From positions 1 through 64,000 of the forward strand of contig JAUSFE010000032.1 in the NCBI GenBank assembly GCA_030649945.1: 64,000 nt of DNA, read 5' to 3'. Positions within the stretch are counted from its first letter, which is position 1. Each line of letters begins with the position of its first letter. The notes under the pieces were generated by a model. It had not been told where the DNA came from. It saw nothing but the letters and a program-made list of their open reading frames with translations, and searched no databases. Source of the stretch: Dehalococcoidia bacterium. GTDB taxonomy: Bacteria; Chloroflexota; Dehalococcoidia; SM23-28-2; RBG-16-64-32. A program made the position numbers and the translations under genes. Below, one piece after another: positions 31,228 through 38,750 of this stretch.

Positions 31228-32061
31228 ATGAACAAGCTGTCGAACGTGCGCCGCGGTCAGGTCGTCCGGTGTCTGGTCGAGGGTAACTCGATTCGGGCGA
31301 CGGTCCGTATGACCGGCGTCGCCAAGAACACGATTGTGAAGCTCCTGGTAGACCTGGGCGAAGCGTGCGCCAAGTACCACGCTGACAACGTTGTCGAGGT
31401 TCCGTCTTACCGGATTCAGTGCGACGAAATCTGGAGCTTCTGTTACGCGAAGGCAAAGAACGTCCCCACGTCGAAGCAGGGTGAGTTTGGCTACGGCGAC
31501 GTGTGGACGTGGACTGCCATTGATGCGGATTCCAAGCTGTGCGTCTCTTGGCTAGTCGGCGGGCGTGACTCCGGTTGGGCGCTCGATTTCATGGATGACG
31601 TGGCGGCGCGCCTACAGTACCGCGTTCAGCTAACGACAGACGGCCATAAGGCGTATCTCATGGCTGTTGAAGATGCGTTCGGCTCAGACATTGATTACGC
31701 CGTCCTGGTTAAGCTCTACGGGCGTAACCCGAAAGAGGACGAGGCGCGCTACAGTCCAGCGGTATGCACTGGCATCAAGATAGAGAAGGTCGCGGGCGAC
31801 CCTGACCCCGCGCACATCTCTACGAGCTACGTAGAGCGCCAGAACCTGACGATGCGAATGTCGATGCGCCGGTTCACACGGCTGACCAATGCCTTCAGCA
31901 AGAAGGTGGAGAATCTAGCGGCTGCCGTCGCCCTGCACTTCATGCACTACAACTTTTGTCGGGTGCACCAGACGCTCAAGACGACGCCAGCGGTCGCGTC
32001 GGGTCTGGCCGATCATGCCTGGACGATAGATGAAATCGTCGCGTTGCTCGATTCAAACTGA
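31228..32061 (+). CDS. IS1-family-like DDE transposase (single ORF)
   Basis: 277 residues from ATG 31228. N-terminal HTH (GQVVRCLVEGNSIRATVRMTGVAKNTIVKLL), then the DDE triad Asp66 (IQCDEIWSF), Asp138 (TTDGHKAYL) and Glu203 (SYVERQNLTMRMSMRRFTRLTNAFSKK); the last block is typical of IS1-type InsB and relatives. Classic IS1 uses two frames with a frameshift; here it is one frame. The stop TGA is part of the right terminal repeat. It appears intact. Confidence 0.85.
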   Translation: MNKLSNVRRGQVVRCLVEGNSIRATVRMTGVAKNTIVKLLVDLGEACAKYHADNVVEVPSYRIQCDEIWSFCYAKAKNVPTSKQGEFGYGDVWTWTAIDADSKLCVSWLVGGRDSGWALDFMDDVAARLQYRVQLTTDGHKAYLMAVEDAFGSDIDYAVLVKLYGRNPKEDEARYSPAVCTGIKIEKVAGDPDPAHISTSYVERQNLTMRMSMRRFTRLTNAFSKKVENLAAAVALHFMHYNFCRVHQTLKTTPAVASGLADHAWTIDEIVALLDSN

Positions 32062-32105
32062 CCCACTACCCCCAGGTCTCACCGCTTGATCCGCAAGCCG
32101 GGAAG

Positions 32106-32136
32106 TGATACTATGTCTCGTTGAGACCAAGTATCA
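32106..32136. promoter_or_regulatory. Probable Zur/Fur box overlapping the regulator start
   Basis: Symmetric sequence TGATACT ... GTCTC ... GAGAC ... AGTATCA spans 31 bp and ends on the A of the start codon. Position and symmetry suit autoregulation of the zur-znu operon. The IS1-like transposon ends 36 bp upstream. Confidence 0.6.
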
Positions 32137-32567
32137 TGTCTGACCTGGAGAACGTCAGCCTCAAGCTGGAGGCGCTCGGCTATCGCGTCACGCCCTCCCG
32201 GCGGGCCGTGATCGCCGCAGTCCTGCAGCAGAGCGACCACTTCAGCGTGGACGATGTCCTGCACCGCTGCCGGGGCGCCGGCAGAGCCACCGTGTTCCGC
32301 ACCATCCGCCTGCTCACCGACCTGGGCGTCGTCTGCCGCCTGCTGCTGGCAGACGGCAGCCTGCACTACCGCGTATCGCAGCGCGGCCACCACCATCACC
32401 TGGTCTGCACCGCCTGCGGCACCGTGCGCGACCTGGACCAGTGCGCCATCAGCGATCTCATGCGAGAGTTGTCCGATGCGTACGGGTATGAGATCGAGGG
32501 GCACTGGCTGGAGTTGTACGGCCGTTGCAGCGCCTGCCGGAGCGCCGTCGCCGCGGAGGCGCGTTGA
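32136..32567 (+). CDS. zur: Fur-family regulator, probably zinc-responsive (Zur)
   Basis: 143 residues from ATG 32136. Winged helix (YRVTPSRRAVIAAVLQQ, GRATVFRTIRLLTDLGVV), metal-binding HHHH at 85-88, and structural zinc pairs Cys91-x2-Cys94 and Cys131-x2-Cys134. The GTG start of the znuA-like gene abuts its stop (TGAGTG), so it heads a four-gene operon. Zinc specificity is inferred from the downstream transporter; manganese cannot be excluded. Confidence 0.85.
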   Translation: MSDLENVSLKLEALGYRVTPSRRAVIAAVLQQSDHFSVDDVLHRCRGAGRATVFRTIRLLTDLGVVCRLLLADGSLHYRVSQRGHHHHLVCTACGTVRDLDQCAISDLMRELSDAYGYEIEGHWLELYGRCSACRSAVAAEAR

Positions 32568-33485
32568 GTGCCGCGCCTGCGGTTGGTCATCGTGGCGTTG
32601 GTGGCCCTCGCAGCCGCCGCAGTCTTGGCCACCGCCTGTGGGGGTGACGGCGACGGTGGTGCGAGCGGGAAGGTGCGCGTTGTGACGTCACTACCCCTAT
32701 TCGCGGACATGGCGCGCGAGGTCGGCGGCGACCGGGTCGACGTAACGGCGCTGCTGCCGGCCGGGGCCGACCCGCACACGTTCGAGCCGTCGCCGCGAGA
32801 CGTGCGGTCTGTGGCGGAGGCGGACGTGCTCTTCGCCAACGGGCTGGACCTGGAGCCGGGCGCCGTCAAGATCATGGAGACGAATCGGAAGGACGGCGCG
32901 CCGCTGGTGCTGCTCGGCGAAAGGGCGGAAGCGGATGGCGTACAGGTGATCAACGGCAATCCGCACCTCTGGCTCGATCTCGCCAACGCCCGCGAGTACG
33001 CGCGCCTCATTGCCGGCGCCCTGATGACTGCGGACCCCCGGCAATCGGAATGGTACGCGAACGACTACCGGCTCTACCTCCAGGCGCTCGACAGCGTCGA
33101 TGCGTACGCGAAGCAGACGGTCGCGGCGATCCCTGAGACCAGTCGCAAGTTCGTCACCACCCACGACGCCTTTACGTATTTCGCTCAGTACCTCGGCTTC
33201 GAGATCGTCGCCTTCGTGGCACAAGGGCCAGGCCAGGAGCCGAGCCCGGAGGACGTGGCGGATCTGACGCGCGCCATCCGCGACGAGCACGTGCCCGCCG
33301 TCTTCACCGAGCCGCAGGCCGGGTCCGAGGGCCGCGTGCTGGAACAGGCCGCCGCCGATGCCGGCGTGCAGGTGTGTACGCTGTACAGCGACTCGCTGGA
33401 CGACGAGGTCAAGACGTACATCGACCTGATGCGCTTCGACGCGGACGAGCTGGCGCGCTGCCTGGGAGGCGCCGATGGCGGCTGA
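32568..33485 (+). CDS. znuA: Zn/Mn ABC transporter substrate-binding lipoprotein
   Basis: 305 residues from GTG 32568. Lipobox LATAC (Cys24). Cluster A-I fold with metal ligands in GADPHTFEPS, NPHLWLD and THDAFTYFAQYLG and a C-terminal acidic ligand near LYSDSLDD. The long His-rich loop of proteobacterial ZnuA is absent, so zinc versus manganese is open. Overlaps the ATPase gene by 11 bases. Confidence 0.85.
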   Translation: MPRLRLVIVALVALAAAAVLATACGGDGDGGASGKVRVVTSLPLFADMAREVGGDRVDVTALLPAGADPHTFEPSPRDVRSVAEADVLFANGLDLEPGAVKIMETNRKDGAPLVLLGERAEADGVQVINGNPHLWLDLANAREYARLIAGALMTADPRQSEWYANDYRLYLQALDSVDAYAKQTVAAIPETSRKFVTTHDAFTYFAQYLGFEIVAFVAQGPGQEPSPEDVADLTRAIRDEHVPAVFTEPQAGSEGRVLEQAAADAGVQVCTLYSDSLDDEVKTYIDLMRFDADELARCLGGADGG

Positions 33486-34263
33486 TCCCCGGCGAGAGGG
33501 CCCGGCGCCGCCCGACTGGGCCGTAGACGTGCGCGGCGTCGCCGCCGGGTACAACGGCCACGTCGCGCTGGACGCCGTCTCGTTCACGATCGAGCCCGGC
33601 TGCCTGGCGGGCCTCGTCGGGCCGAACGGGTCCGGCAAGTCCACGCTCCTGAAGGTGGTGCTGGGCCTGCACAAGGCGCGCGAAGGAGAGGTGCTGATCT
33701 TCGGCCGGCCGGGCAGGCCCGAGCATGAGCGCGTGGGCTACATGCCGCAGGCGGAACTGGTGGACTGGGCGTTCCCCGTAAGCGTGGCGGAAGTGGTGCT
33801 GATGGGGCGCTACGGCAAGATCGGGCTGGTGCGGCGGCCTTCGCGAGAGGACCGCGCGATCTCGATGGCGGCGCTGGAACGCGTGCGCCTGGCAGACCGC
33901 GCCGGGCGGCTGATCGGCGAGCTGTCCGGCGGCGAGCAGCGGCGGGCGCTGATCGCGCGGGCGCTGGCTCAGCACGCGGACCTGCTGCTGCTGGACGAGC
34001 CGTTCGCGGGGCTGGACGCAACGGCGCAGCACGACCTGCTGGGGCTGTTCCAGGAGCTGCGCCACGAGGGCAAGACGCTGTTCGTGGCCACGCACGACCT
34101 CTCTTGCGTGGCGGAGGACTTCGACCACGCGGTGCTGCTCAACCGCCGCGTGATCGCGTTCGGGCGGCCGGGCGATGTGTTTACGGAGGAGAACCTGAAC
34201 ACGGCGTTCCAGAGGCACCTGATGGTGCTGCACAGCGGGGACAAGACGTTCATCGGACTATGA
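33475..34263 (+). CDS. znuC: Zn/Mn ABC transporter ATP-binding protein
   Basis: 262 residues. Walker A GPNGSGKST (49-57), signature LSGGEQRRALIARAL, Walker B LLLLDEPFAGLD, His switch VATHDLSC. Metal-transport subfamily features include YMPQAELVDWAFPVSVAEVVLMGRYG. Its stop overlaps the permease start (ATGA). Confidence 0.9.
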   Translation: MAADPRREGPAPPDWAVDVRGVAAGYNGHVALDAVSFTIEPGCLAGLVGPNGSGKSTLLKVVLGLHKAREGEVLIFGRPGRPEHERVGYMPQAELVDWAFPVSVAEVVLMGRYGKIGLVRRPSREDRAISMAALERVRLADRAGRLIGELSGGEQRRALIARALAQHADLLLLDEPFAGLDATAQHDLLGLFQELRHEGKTLFVATHDLSCVAEDFDHAVLLNRRVIAFGRPGDVFTEENLNTAFQRHLMVLHSGDKTFIGL

Positions 34264-35123
34264 GCGAAGTCATCGACTTTCTCAAGGAGCCGTGGACGTT
34301 CGAGTTCATGCGTCGCGGCCTGCTGGCGGCGGCGCTCGTGAGCGTGGTGGCGGCTGTGGTGGGCAGCTTCGTCATCCTGAAGGGGATGGCGTTCATCGGC
34401 GACGCGCTGCCACACGCCAGCTTCGGCGGCGTGGCGGTGGCGTTCGCGCTGGGGGAGAACCTGTACGTGGGCGGCGGCATTGCGGCGCTGGTGACGGCGC
34501 TGCTCATCGGCTTCATCAGCCGGCGGGGCGTGATCCGGCACGACACGGCGATTGGCATCCTCTTCGTGGGCATGTTCGCGCTGGGCGTCCTGGTGGTCAG
34601 CCGCCAGCAGAACTACACGGGCGATCTCTTCGCGTTCGTCTTCGGCAACGTGCTCGCCGTGAGCTGGAGCGATGTCTGGCTGACGGTCGGCATTGGGCTG
34701 GCGGTGCTGGCGGTCGTGGCCCTGTTCTACAAGGAGCTGCTGTTCACGTCTTACGACCCCACCATGGCCGCCGCAGCGGGCCTGCCGGTGGCGTCCATCC
34801 AGTACGGGCTGCTGGCCCTGCTGGCGCTAACCACGGTGATCGCGCTCCAGACCGTGGGCATCGTGCTGGTGGTGGCGCTGCTGGTGACGCCGGCGGCCAC
34901 CGCGCAGCTCTTGACGCGCAGCCTGCGCGGGATGATGGCGCTGGGCGCGGCGCTGGGGGCCGCGTCGTCCGTAGTGGGGCTGTACATCGCCTGGTACGGC
35001 GACGTCTCCGCCAGCGCGGCGATAGTTCTGACTGCGACGGCCATGTTCCTCGCGGCGTTCCTCTTCGCGCCGGCGAAGGGCATCCTCTGGCGGGGCGCGC
35101 AAGGGCGAGCGGCGTCCCCGTAG
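34260..35123 (+). CDS. znuB: Zn/Mn ABC transporter permease
   Basis: 287 residues, ABC-3 family with eight or nine hydrophobic segments (e.g. GLLAAALVSVVAAVVGSFVIL, DVWLTVGIGLAVLAVVALFY, TVGIVLVVALLVTPAATAQLL). GMAFIGDALPHASFGGVAVAF is the typical family block. Last gene of the operon. Its TAG stop is the first part of a palindrome at 35120-35144. Confidence 0.9.
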   Translation: MSEVIDFLKEPWTFEFMRRGLLAAALVSVVAAVVGSFVILKGMAFIGDALPHASFGGVAVAFALGENLYVGGGIAALVTALLIGFISRRGVIRHDTAIGILFVGMFALGVLVVSRQQNYTGDLFAFVFGNVLAVSWSDVWLTVGIGLAVLAVVALFYKELLFTSYDPTMAAAAGLPVASIQYGLLALLALTTVIALQTVGIVLVVALLVTPAATAQLLTRSLRGMMALGAALGAASSVVGLYIAWYGDVSASAAIVLTATAMFLAAFLFAPAKGILWRGAQGRAASP

Positions 35124-35144
35124 GGGCAAGTTTGAAACCTGCCC
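35120..35144. repeat. Palindrome forming the znuB stop codon
   Basis: GTAGGGGCAAGTTT-GA-AACCTGCCC: edge TAG is the znuB stop, and the centre has the same GA between complementary arms as 3741-3758 (one mismatch in the stem). It links the two repeat styles. Confidence 0.6.
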
Positions 35145-35226
35145 GGCCGTCCGGCGACGCTGGGGCCAGGGGTGACGACTGTCCGGCGGGTCTCAGCGCC
35201 GCCCCTGGCGCGCCCTCCGGCGGTAG

Positions 35227-35232
35227 TACAAT
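35227..35232 (+). promoter_or_regulatory. Probable -10 box of the third DinB gene
   Basis: TAGTACAAT ends 9 bp before the ATG at 35242; short or absent leader. Confidence 0.35.
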
Positions 35233-35241
35233 TGCTCCGCC

Positions 35242-35769
35242 ATGTTCACCGGCATAGAGGCGTTCCTCAAGTACTTCGAGGGCGCGCACCGCCGCTCGCT
35301 GCGGGATATCGCGGCGCTGCCTCCTGAGGCGGCGGACTACCGGCCGCCCGCCGGCGAAGGCGAGAACGCGTGGAGCATCGGCGAGATCGTACTGCACATG
35401 GCGGGCGCCAGGCTCTACTTCACGCGGGCCTACCGCGGCGAGGGCTGGCTCTTCGACGGGCCCGTGCGGCCTATCAGCGGCCAGGCGGACTGGGCGCCGT
35501 GCCTGGAGGACGCGATGGCGGAGTTCCGCCGCCGCCTGGAGGGCACGCCGCCGGAATGGCTGTCGCGCCGCATTCCGATGATCGATACCGAGGGGACGCT
35601 GGCGGGCTGGCGCATCCTCATGATGTGCCTGGAGCACGAGGTGCACCACCGCTCGCAGATCGATACGTACGCGGGCCTCCAGGGCTGGAGCCCGCCGCAG
35701 ATTTACGGGCGCAGTGCGGAACAGGTGGGGCTAGAGCGGGAGCGCCAGCGGCGGCTGCACACCCCGTAA
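35242..35769 (+). CDS. DinB-family protein (third paralogue)
   Basis: 175 residues with DinB layout: NAWSIGEIVLHMAGARLYFTRAY near the N-terminus and MMCLEHEVHHRSQIDTYAGLQGW with the His pair near the C-terminus. Likely metal-dependent, substrate unknown. Monocistronic, with no ribosome site. Confidence 0.8.
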   Translation: MFTGIEAFLKYFEGAHRRSLRDIAALPPEAADYRPPAGEGENAWSIGEIVLHMAGARLYFTRAYRGEGWLFDGPVRPISGQADWAPCLEDAMAEFRRRLEGTPPEWLSRRIPMIDTEGTLAGWRILMMCLEHEVHHRSQIDTYAGLQGWSPPQIYGRSAEQVGLERERQRRLHTP

Positions 35770-36035
35770 ACCCCATCGCTTGCTCCGCCACTCTACGGCG
35801 ATCGTCTTGGTTGCCGTCGTGCCGCCTGCTCCTTCGATCTACCGCCGCTCTCATGCTACCCTGTCGTTGCCCGATCCGTTAATCTGTTCCCAAATCCGTT
35901 GACAGGCGGATCGCCAGGAAACAATCAAGCAAGAACGCGCCCCGCAGATACCAAATCACGGCCCAAACGATACGATTTCGAAAAAACAATCAAAAACCGA
36001 CCCTGGACTCTCGGGACAACCAAAACCCGCGACTA
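35770..36035. other. Intergenic region richer in A/T
   Basis: About 35880-36035 is notably A-rich (runs such as GAAAAAACAATCAAAAACC) compared with the window. No gene or clear hairpin; directly followed by a MITE. Confidence 0.4.
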
Positions 36036-36270
36036 GTGTGCCGTCTCCGAAATACCTTGACTGTATCCCGCGGTACGTCGAACGCGGCGCCATCCCTCCG
36101 TTGTCATCCTGAGCGCGACGACATCTGCCACGTGGCTCTGCGCAGCTTCGCGAAGGGATCTGGGGTGGGGCAGACCTGCGAGCGAGGGACGATGGCGCGC
36201 CCGAACCCCTCGTGTACCGTCTCTCACTTCAAGGATGCGCAGTGGTAAGGCTGTTCTTGAGACACTGCAC
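36036..36270. mobile_element. IS630-derived MITE, copy 2, in the stop codon of the PmbA/TldE-like gene
   Basis: 235 bp flanked by TA (36034-36035 and 36271-36272). Closely matches 19594-19826 along its whole length, including the internal CATCCTGAGCGCGACGACAT segment. Precise removal restores CTG TAG TCGCGG at the end of the gene, so the target was the TA of a TAG stop. It has the same orientation relative to the gene as copy 1. Confidence 0.82.
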
Positions 36271-37874
36271 TACAGGCTCTCCATGTACTCGCCAATGGCG
36301 TCCATCCGCACCTTGGCCACGGCGATCTCCGGCGCGTAGACGATCTCGTCGGCCGCCCAGACGAGGGTGGGCTTCCCCTCCTTCGAGACGCCGATGACGC
36401 CGTTCAGCACATCGCGGATGTTCTCGTTGATGCGCAGGCTGTTGGCCCGGAGGGGCTCGGCGATCTTGCCGTCGCGGATGACGTAAGAGTCGGCGACGAC
36501 GGTGCCGGTGAAATCGCCGGCGCGCAGGCCGTTCACCGGGTAGGTGTACCAGATGCGGCCGATGTAGAGCCCGTCGCCGACGAGCTTGCACATCGCCTCG
36601 GTCGATTCGACGGTACCGGGGACGATGACGTTTGTGGGGTTGATGCCGGGCTGGGCGTCGAAATGGCGGCCGCCGCCGCGGGCGAAGCGGAAGCCGTTGC
36701 GCGGGACGAAGGCCCGGGGGAAGTCCTTGGGGTCGGCGCCCAGCTTCTCCTTCGCCTTCGGGTCGTGCTGCAACCGCTGCGATTCGTAATGGTTGGAGAG
36801 CAGGCCGACGAGCACGCCGTCCTTGATCAGCTCGGTGCGGCCGGTGGCGAGCCCCTCGCAGGTGATGCCCTTGGCGCCGACGAGCCCCGCGGCGCCGCCG
36901 TCGTCGATCAGCGTGAACTTGCGCGAGGCGACCTGCTTGCCCAGTTGGCCCATGAAGGGTGAGCCGGAGGCGTAGAAGACGCCCGTGCTGAGGCCGGGCA
37001 TGATGATGTAGTGCAGGATCTCCATCGCCGCCTCGCGCCCGAAGACCACCTTGTACTCCCCGCTGGGCACGCGCACGCCGCCGATGCCCGCGATCGCCGC
37101 CTGCGCGGCCTCCCGTCCCGCCTCCTCGGTGAAGCCGGCGAGAGTGGTGGAGGCCGCGTAGCCGCTGCCCTTCGCCCCTTCGCGCTCCACCATGCTGGTG
37201 ATGAACGACATGATGAGCGTCGATTCGTCCGTCTGCACTTCGGGCATGGCCGAGGAGGCGACGGCGATGCGCTCCTGGAGGATGGTGACGTCCCCGCTGA
37301 TTATCAGGCCGAGCGGGCGCAGGTGGTCCGGGCTGCCCACGAGGTCCGTGAGCGCCTCGGAGGTCTGGAAGACGCGGAGGCCGCCGTTGACCACGCGCCA
37401 GCCCGCGTCCACCAGGTCCGCGTCCTTGATCTCCATCAGCTTCGGGTCGTGGTAGCCCTTCAGCTTCCGCTGCTCGCCGCCGGGCCGGGGCAGCGAGACG
37501 AACTCCGGGTCGGCGGAGGCGCCCTTGCGGGCCTTGTCGAGGGCGGAACGCACGCCGTCGAGGGTGATGTCGGAGGTCTCGGAGCCAAAGCCGATGCGCC
37601 TGATTTCGGGCGGCCCGCCCGTCTGGCCCCCGCCCGCCGCCCGGGCAGGCGCCCGCCCGCCCGGGCGGAAGACGGCCTGGACGCCGATGCCGTAGTTGAA
37701 GGTGGACTTGGGCTCCTCCACGCCGTTGCAGGGGATATGGGAGGTGTAGTTCAGGCGGGCCAGGAGCACGCCGTTGGAGGCGACGAACACCTCCGCCTCC
37801 TCAATGTCCTGCTGGGAGCGCAGGAACGCCAGGCCGTCCGCGGCGGCCTTCTGCATGTGGGCAAGTGGGATCAT
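36270..37874 (-). CDS. TldD/PmbA-family protein (TldE/PmbA-like)
   Basis: 534 residues of the modulator-of-gyrase family: VDAGWRVVNGGLRVFQTSEALTDLVGS, YHYIIMPGLSTGVFYASGSPF-like core and the C-terminal NPTNVIVPGTVESTEAMCKLVGDGLYIGRIWYTYPVNGLRAGDFTGTV. No HExxH is seen, so it is the non-catalytic TldE/PmbA partner; a TldD with HEVVGH lies at 41077-42645. Residues about 71-90 (GGRAPARAAGGGQTGGPP) are a GC-rich insert. The TAG stop is rebuilt by a MITE. Probably processes peptides with TldD. Confidence 0.82.
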   Translation of the reverse strand: MIPLAHMQKAAADGLAFLRSQQDIEEAEVFVASNGVLLARLNYTSHIPCNGVEEPKSTFNYGIGVQAVFRPGGRAPARAAGGGQTGGPPEIRRIGFGSETSDITLDGVRSALDKARKGASADPEFVSLPRPGGEQRKLKGYHDPKLMEIKDADLVDAGWRVVNGGLRVFQTSEALTDLVGSPDHLRPLGLIISGDVTILQERIAVASSAMPEVQTDESTLIMSFITSMVEREGAKGSGYAASTTLAGFTEEAGREAAQAAIAGIGGVRVPSGEYKVVFGREAAMEILHYIIMPGLSTGVFYASGSPFMGQLGKQVASRKFTLIDDGGAAGLVGAKGITCEGLATGRTELIKDGVLVGLLSNHYESQRLQHDPKAKEKLGADPKDFPRAFVPRNGFRFARGGGRHFDAQPGINPTNVIVPGTVESTEAMCKLVGDGLYIGRIWYTYPVNGLRAGDFTGTVVADSYVIRDGKIAEPLRANSLRINENIRDVLNGVIGVSKEGKPTLVWAADEIVYAPEIAVAKVRMDAIGEYMESL

Positions 37875-37913
37875 GCGGGTTCTCCTAGCTCTTGCGGGTT
37901 GCTGTGGCCTGTA

Positions 37914-38015
37914 CCGCTCGCCCTGAGGTTCTCGTAGGGCGAGCGGAGGAAGACGCCCCGAATGTTGTCGCTCCGCTCATGGTACGAGTACCTCACCATG
38001 AGCGGGAAGGGGCGC
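37914..38015. repeat. 102-bp direct repeat, copy A (two hairpins)
   Basis: Hairpin 1: CGCTCGCCCT/AGGGCGAGCG. Hairpin 2: CCGCTCATGGT/ACCATGAGCGG. Same orientation and almost identical to 38627-38728; the hicBA module lies between them. Confidence 0.8.
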
Positions 38016-38028
38016 ACACACTCCGCAG

Positions 38029-38265
38029 TCACTTCACCAGCCTCAGGCGGCGCAGGTCATCGTCCGTCCAGCCGGCGTCCGCGACGATGCGCGCGATCGT
38101 CCCGACCGGAATGGTGGCGCCGGGCGAATGGACCGGCACCATCACCTTGCGGTCCCCGCGGCGGTAAGTGGTGTGGCTGCCGGTCTGGTGTGTCCTCTGG
38201 AAGCCATCGCGCTCGAGGGCGGTGACGATCTGCCTGGCACGTACGTTTCTGAGCTGCGGGCTCAA
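38029..38265 (-). CDS. hicA: HicA-type toxin
   Basis: 78 residues from TTG 38265. dsRBD-like HicA fold with catalytic His31 in HQTGSHTTYRR and VMVPVHSPGATIPVGTIARIVADAG. As in standard modules it cleaves mRNA when not bound by HicB. Its start overlaps the hicB stop (TTGA), so translation is coupled. Gene order antitoxin then toxin is the less common HicBA order. Confidence 0.82.
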   Translation of the reverse strand: MSPQLRNVRARQIVTALERDGFQRTHQTGSHTTYRRGDRKVMVPVHSPGATIPVGTIARIVADAGWTDDDLRRLRLVK

Positions 38266-38492
38266 ACCGTTACGCTGGCTACCGGCGCTTCGATGACCTC
38301 GACCTCATCCGGGAGGGCCTCGCCGCGCGCGATCATCTCCTGCACGCAGCACTTCACCGCGTCCTGGGCGTTGGCCAGCGCCTCTTCCTGCGTGGCGCCC
38401 CATGTGTAACAGCCGCGGAGGACCGGCACGACCGCGTTCCAGCGTCCGTCCTCGTCCTGACTGAGCTCTACCCTGAAGATGTACGATCTCAC
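38262..38492 (-). CDS. hicB: HicB-type antitoxin
   Basis: 76 residues from GTG 38492 (VRSYIFRVELSQDEDGRWNAVVPVLRGCYTWG); the upstream frame is repeat sequence. Partial RNase H-like HicB core with EEALANAQDAVKCCVQEMIARGE. No separate DNA-binding domain is visible, so autoregulation may rely on another factor. Pairs with hicA. Confidence 0.8.
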   Translation of the reverse strand: MRSYIFRVELSQDEDGRWNAVVPVLRGCYTWGATQEEALANAQDAVKCCVQEMIARGEALPDEVEVIEAPVASVTV

Positions 38493-38532
38493 ACGCCGAT
38501 CCTCGTGGTGATTATAGCATCGGGCCGCGCGT

Positions 38533-38595
38533 TCATCGCGGGAACCCCTCCGCTCCCCCGCCCACCGCGGTAACCCGTCTGTCGCGTGCGCCGAG
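38533..38595 (-). pseudogene. Duplicated 3' end of the aldolase/dehydrogenase gene
   Basis: Codes for VTAVGGGAEGFPR then stop, a diverged copy of VITVGGGAEGFPR-stop at 38751-38795. Copy B of the 102-bp repeat lies between the two copies. Confidence 0.55.
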
Positions 38596-38626
38596 CGGTG
38601 CATGACGCGCTCCGACCAGCTCCGGC

Positions 38627-38728
38627 CCGCTCGCCCTGAGGTTCTCGTAGGGCGAACGGAGGAAGACGCCCCGAATGTTGTCGCTCCGCTCATGGTACGA
38701 GTACCTCACCATGAGCGGGAAGGGGCGC
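38627..38728. repeat. 102-bp direct repeat, copy B (two hairpins)
   Basis: See copy A at 37914-38015; only a few bases differ. Confidence 0.8.
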
Positions 38729-38750
38729 CGTGCGGTGGCGGCTTGCACGC

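Larger units (their letters stand above)
29543..32070 (+). mobile_element. Complete IS1-like transposon with three passenger genes
   Basis: Terminal repeats GGTAGTGGGTTAGTTTGA (29543-29560) and the inverse GGTAGTGGGTCAGTTTGA (32053-32070) differ at one base. The 8-bp target duplication CCCAGGTC is present on both sides (29535-29542 and 32071-32078), so boundaries are firm and insertion is fairly recent. The transposase is 31228-32061; passengers are 29570-29932 (minus), 29963-30187 and 30204-31181. It lies between the anti-sigma gene and the zur operator. A one-ORF transposase and cargo are unlike classic IS1. Confidence 0.88.

Noticed and set aside
34104-34259. Upstream extension of the znuB frame
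   Set aside because: It overlaps znuC fully; family start MSEVIDFLKEP at 34260 with ATGA overlap is right.
37610-37675. GC-rich segment in the PmbA/TldE-like gene as a clear mobile repeat
   Set aside because: It is C/G-only low-complexity sequence; palindromy there is weak and could be composition alone.
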